Shown here piece after piece: positions 3,369-5,291 of a stretch of 5,291 nucleotides of DNA; the first letter of the stretch is position 1; each line of letters begins with the position of its first letter. A model generated the notes under the pieces. That model was not told the origin of the DNA. It was given only the letters and a program-made list of their open reading frames with translations, and searched no databases. The position numbers and the translations under genes are program-made. This DNA is from Prevotellaceae bacterium (GTDB taxonomy: Bacteria > Bacteroidota > Bacteroidia > Bacteroidales > UBA932), in assembly GCA_031259225.1 (NCBI GenBank), contig JAIRLT010000264.1, forward strand, positions 1 through 5,291, read 5' to 3'.

Positions 3369-5291
3369 ATGATGAAAAATTTATTTACAGCCATTTTTTG
3401 CAGTTTTGCTTTTACTGCCGGTGCGCAATTTACCGCCGACTTTGAAACCGGGAATTTGAACGGTTGGACGCAAACGCCCGAAAACCGCTGGAGCGCGTCA
3501 AGTGCAAGCGCATTATCGGGCAATTATTCGTTAAAGCAGGTGTTTAATAATACGGCGCCGGCGACAGATGTGGTGTACCGTTCGCTTGGCGGGCTTCAGG
3601 TAAACAGGGGAAATACGACATGGCGTTTCCTGTTGCGGCATGGCTACAATCCGAGTGCGACAAACAAATGGGCGGTATTTTTATTCTCAAACAATGCCGG
3701 TAGCGAATGGAAATCCGGCAGCGCTTATGAAGGCTATGCGATTGGCGTAAACCAGGGAAGCGGCAACGATGATACGTTAGCTTTGTATGCCGTGCGGAAT
3801 AACAGTTTTACGATAATCCGGAAGACAACGGTCAATTGGCAGGAAAATATTACAACTGCCCGTGCCGGCGCCGTGGAAGTAAGCAGAACCGGCGGGGGCG
3901 AATGGTCGGTAAAAGCGGCAACAACCGGTAATTTTGCCGACTTGAAGCCGGTAGCATTGCCGGCTACGCATGCTGCTTACAGCGCAGCGAACTATTCCGG
4001 TATCTCTTACCAGTACACGGCTACCGGCGACACGTTGTTGTGGATAGATAATATTTCCGTATCGTTTGAGCGGGTTATTCAGCCAACAAAAATCAGTGCG
4101 GCGGTGCAGCAGGGGCAAAATAAAATCCATGTTTCTTTCACGCAAAATATAAATGTGGCAACGGTTGGCAAAGTAACAAATTATAAATTAGTCGGCGCCT
4201 CTTCTACCCTCACACCTGTGCTGGCAACCGCCGTAAGCGATAAAGAAATTCTATTGACTTTTGAAAATCCGCTTCCGCGTGGTGATGCCGCACTAAGCGT
4301 GGAAAAATTGTTGGATGAAAATAATAATGAAGTAACCGGCGAAATAACGGTCACCATTTTTTACTTGCTTTACGGCGATATCGTGATTAACGAAATCATG
4401 GCTGCGCCAACGCCTTCGGTGGGTTTGCCTGAAGTCAGCTACATTGAATTATACAACCGGCTGGATATTCCCGCGCCGCTCAACGGCTGGAAAATGGAAT
4501 ACAACACTACGGTCGGGAACATTGGCACGGCTGCCATCCCGGCGAATGGCTACCTGATTTTGTGCACCTCACCGGCAGTAGAAGACATGCGCGTTTTCGG
4601 GAACGTTACCAGCATAAGTTATATTTCAAGCCTCACCAAATCGGGAAAAACATTGCAGTTGAAAAATAACGAAGGACAGGTGCTTTCACGCGTAACCTAT
4701 TCCGACCAATGGTTTGATGACGAAGCCAAGCGCGCCGGCGGCTGGAGTTTGGAAAAGATAGATGCTAATAACCTTTCGGAAAACGCGGCGAACTGGACGG
4801 CAAGCGCCGATGCACGAGGCGGCACGCCGGGCGCGGAAAATTCCGTACACGCCGCCAATCCCGATACGGAAGCGCCATTCATTACCGGTTTAAAAATGCT
4901 CGACGACTATACGCTTTCCCTCACGTTCAACGAACTTTTTGATACAACAAAAGCGATGAACACACTTTGCTATACATTAAACAACGGCGCCGGGCAACCG
5001 CAACAAGTAGTTCCCTACGCCGGCAATCCGCAGCAAATCACTTTGCATTTTGCATCTGCTTTTGTGCAGGGTATTATTTACGAACTCACGGTTGCCGCGC
5101 CTTTCTGTGACTTGGCGGGAAATATCCCCGGGGAGGTGCCATACACTTTCGGCAATTTATTTTTGCCGGCTACCAATGATATTGTCCTCAATGAAGTGTT
5201 GTTTAACCCGCCCACCAACGGCGTGGACTTTGTCGAAATCTACAACCGTTCCGATAAAATTTTTGATTTGCAGCAAGTGAAACTCGCCAAC
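3369..5291 (+). CDS. Exported multidomain protein with lamin-tail domains (3' end outside window)
   Basis: 641 codons are visible without a stop, and the frame continues past the window. Residues 1-19 are a signal peptide (MMKNLFTAIFCSFAFTAGA, then Q). Residues about 24-236, from DFETGNLNGW to LLWIDNISVSFE, form a beta-rich region that looks like a jelly-roll (concanavalin-like) domain. Residues about 239-334 are an Ig-like domain of the SbsA type (KISAAVQQGQNKIHVSFTQN). Residues about 337-493 are a lamin-tail domain: DIVINEIMAAP, YIELYNR, LNGWKM, then GGWSLEKID and GGTPGAENSV. Residues about 494-602 are a second Ig-like domain (PFITGLKMLDDYTLSLTFNE). A second lamin-tail domain starts near 603 (NDIVLNEVLF, FVEIYNRS). 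Such proteins are cell-surface or secreted in Bacteroidota and often end in a type IX secretion sorting domain, which would lie outside the window. The start could be either of the two adjacent ATG codons (3369 or 3372). Confidence 0.93.
   Translation, partial: MMKNLFTAIFCSFAFTAGAQFTADFETGNLNGWTQTPENRWSASSASALSGNYSLKQVFNNTAPATDVVYRSLGGLQVNRGNTTWRFLLRHGYNPSATNKWAVFLFSNNAGSEWKSGSAYEGYAIGVNQGSGNDDTLALYAVRNNSFTIIRKTTVNWQENITTARAGAVEVSRTGGGEWSVKAATTGNFADLKPVALPATHAAYSAANYSGISYQYTATGDTLLWIDNISVSFERVIQPTKISAAVQQGQNKIHVSFTQNINVATVGKVTNYKLVGASSTLTPVLATAVSDKEILLTFENPLPRGDAALSVEKLLDENNNEVTGEITVTIFYLLYGDIVINEIMAAPTPSVGLPEVSYIELYNRLDIPAPLNGWKMEYNTTVGNIGTAAIPANGYLILCTSPAVEDMRVFGNVTSISYISSLTKSGKTLQLKNNEGQVLSRVTYSDQWFDDEAKRAGGWSLEKIDANNLSENAANWTASADARGGTPGAENSVHAANPDTEAPFITGLKMLDDYTLSLTFNELFDTTKAMNTLCYTLNNGAGQPQQVVPYAGNPQQITLHFASAFVQGIIYELTVAAPFCDLAGNIPGEVPYTFGNLFLPATNDIVLNEVLFNPPTNGVDFVEIYNRSDKIFDLQQVKLAN

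Noticed and set aside
3284..3523. Minus-strand frames at 3284-3523, 3777-4145 and 4697-4882, and the plus frame at 5050-5280
   Set aside because: All are shadows of the large lamin-tail protein gene, whose frame stays open from 3369 to the window end.

Overview
The window reads as a chromosomal segment of a member of the Bacteroidota. Three signs agree. (1) The bS18 and bS6 sequences look like those of this phylum, and rpsF-rpsR-rplI are directly consecutive with no priB. (2) Exact Bacteroidota-type promoters (TTTG, 19 bases, TAnnTTTG) lie in front of rpsF and of the large secreted-protein gene. (3) The two secreted-protein genes start behind A/T-rich leaders with no Shine-Dalgarno sequence, as is usual in the phylum. 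I cannot place it below phylum from this sequence.

Layout. Positions 1-431 hold no credible gene. They contain a cluster of palindromic dispersed repeats with CGTCATT/AATGACG ends, then a GGCGCGCC palindrome running into 7-base tandem words. Positions 432-1232 (+) encode a small exported protein with a cysteine-rich C-terminal half. Positions 1233-1510 carry a row of closely packed hairpins, the last a strong terminator; this is either the gene's structured 3' UTR or a separate small RNA. Positions 1511-1920 are non-coding. They hold a second repeat island of about 147 bases (1669-1815), which reuses the GGCGCGCC module, and an exact but unassigned minus-strand promoter (1870-1900).

Positions 1921-3174 are a complete ribosomal protein operon on the minus strand: promoter (3144-3174), rpsF (bS6), rpsR (bS18), rplI (bL9), and a textbook terminator (about 1917-1950). 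Unlike the other starts here, rpsR and rplI have clear Shine-Dalgarno sequences. This is notable because bS6 and bS18 are two of the proteins reported to hide the anti-Shine-Dalgarno in Bacteroidota ribosomes.

From 3315 onward a divergent promoter drives a large exported protein (3369 to beyond the window end). It is built from an N-terminal beta-sandwich-like region followed by alternating Ig-like and lamin-tail domains, and it is cut off at residue 641 inside its second lamin-tail domain.

The conserved ribosomal operon is therefore flanked by two cell-surface or secreted protein genes. The smaller one sits in a repeat-rich, probably variable stretch. I see no CRISPR array, transposase, tRNA, rRNA or defence gene. 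The least explained parts are the hairpin array, the orphan promoter and the modular repeats that bracket the 432-1232 gene.
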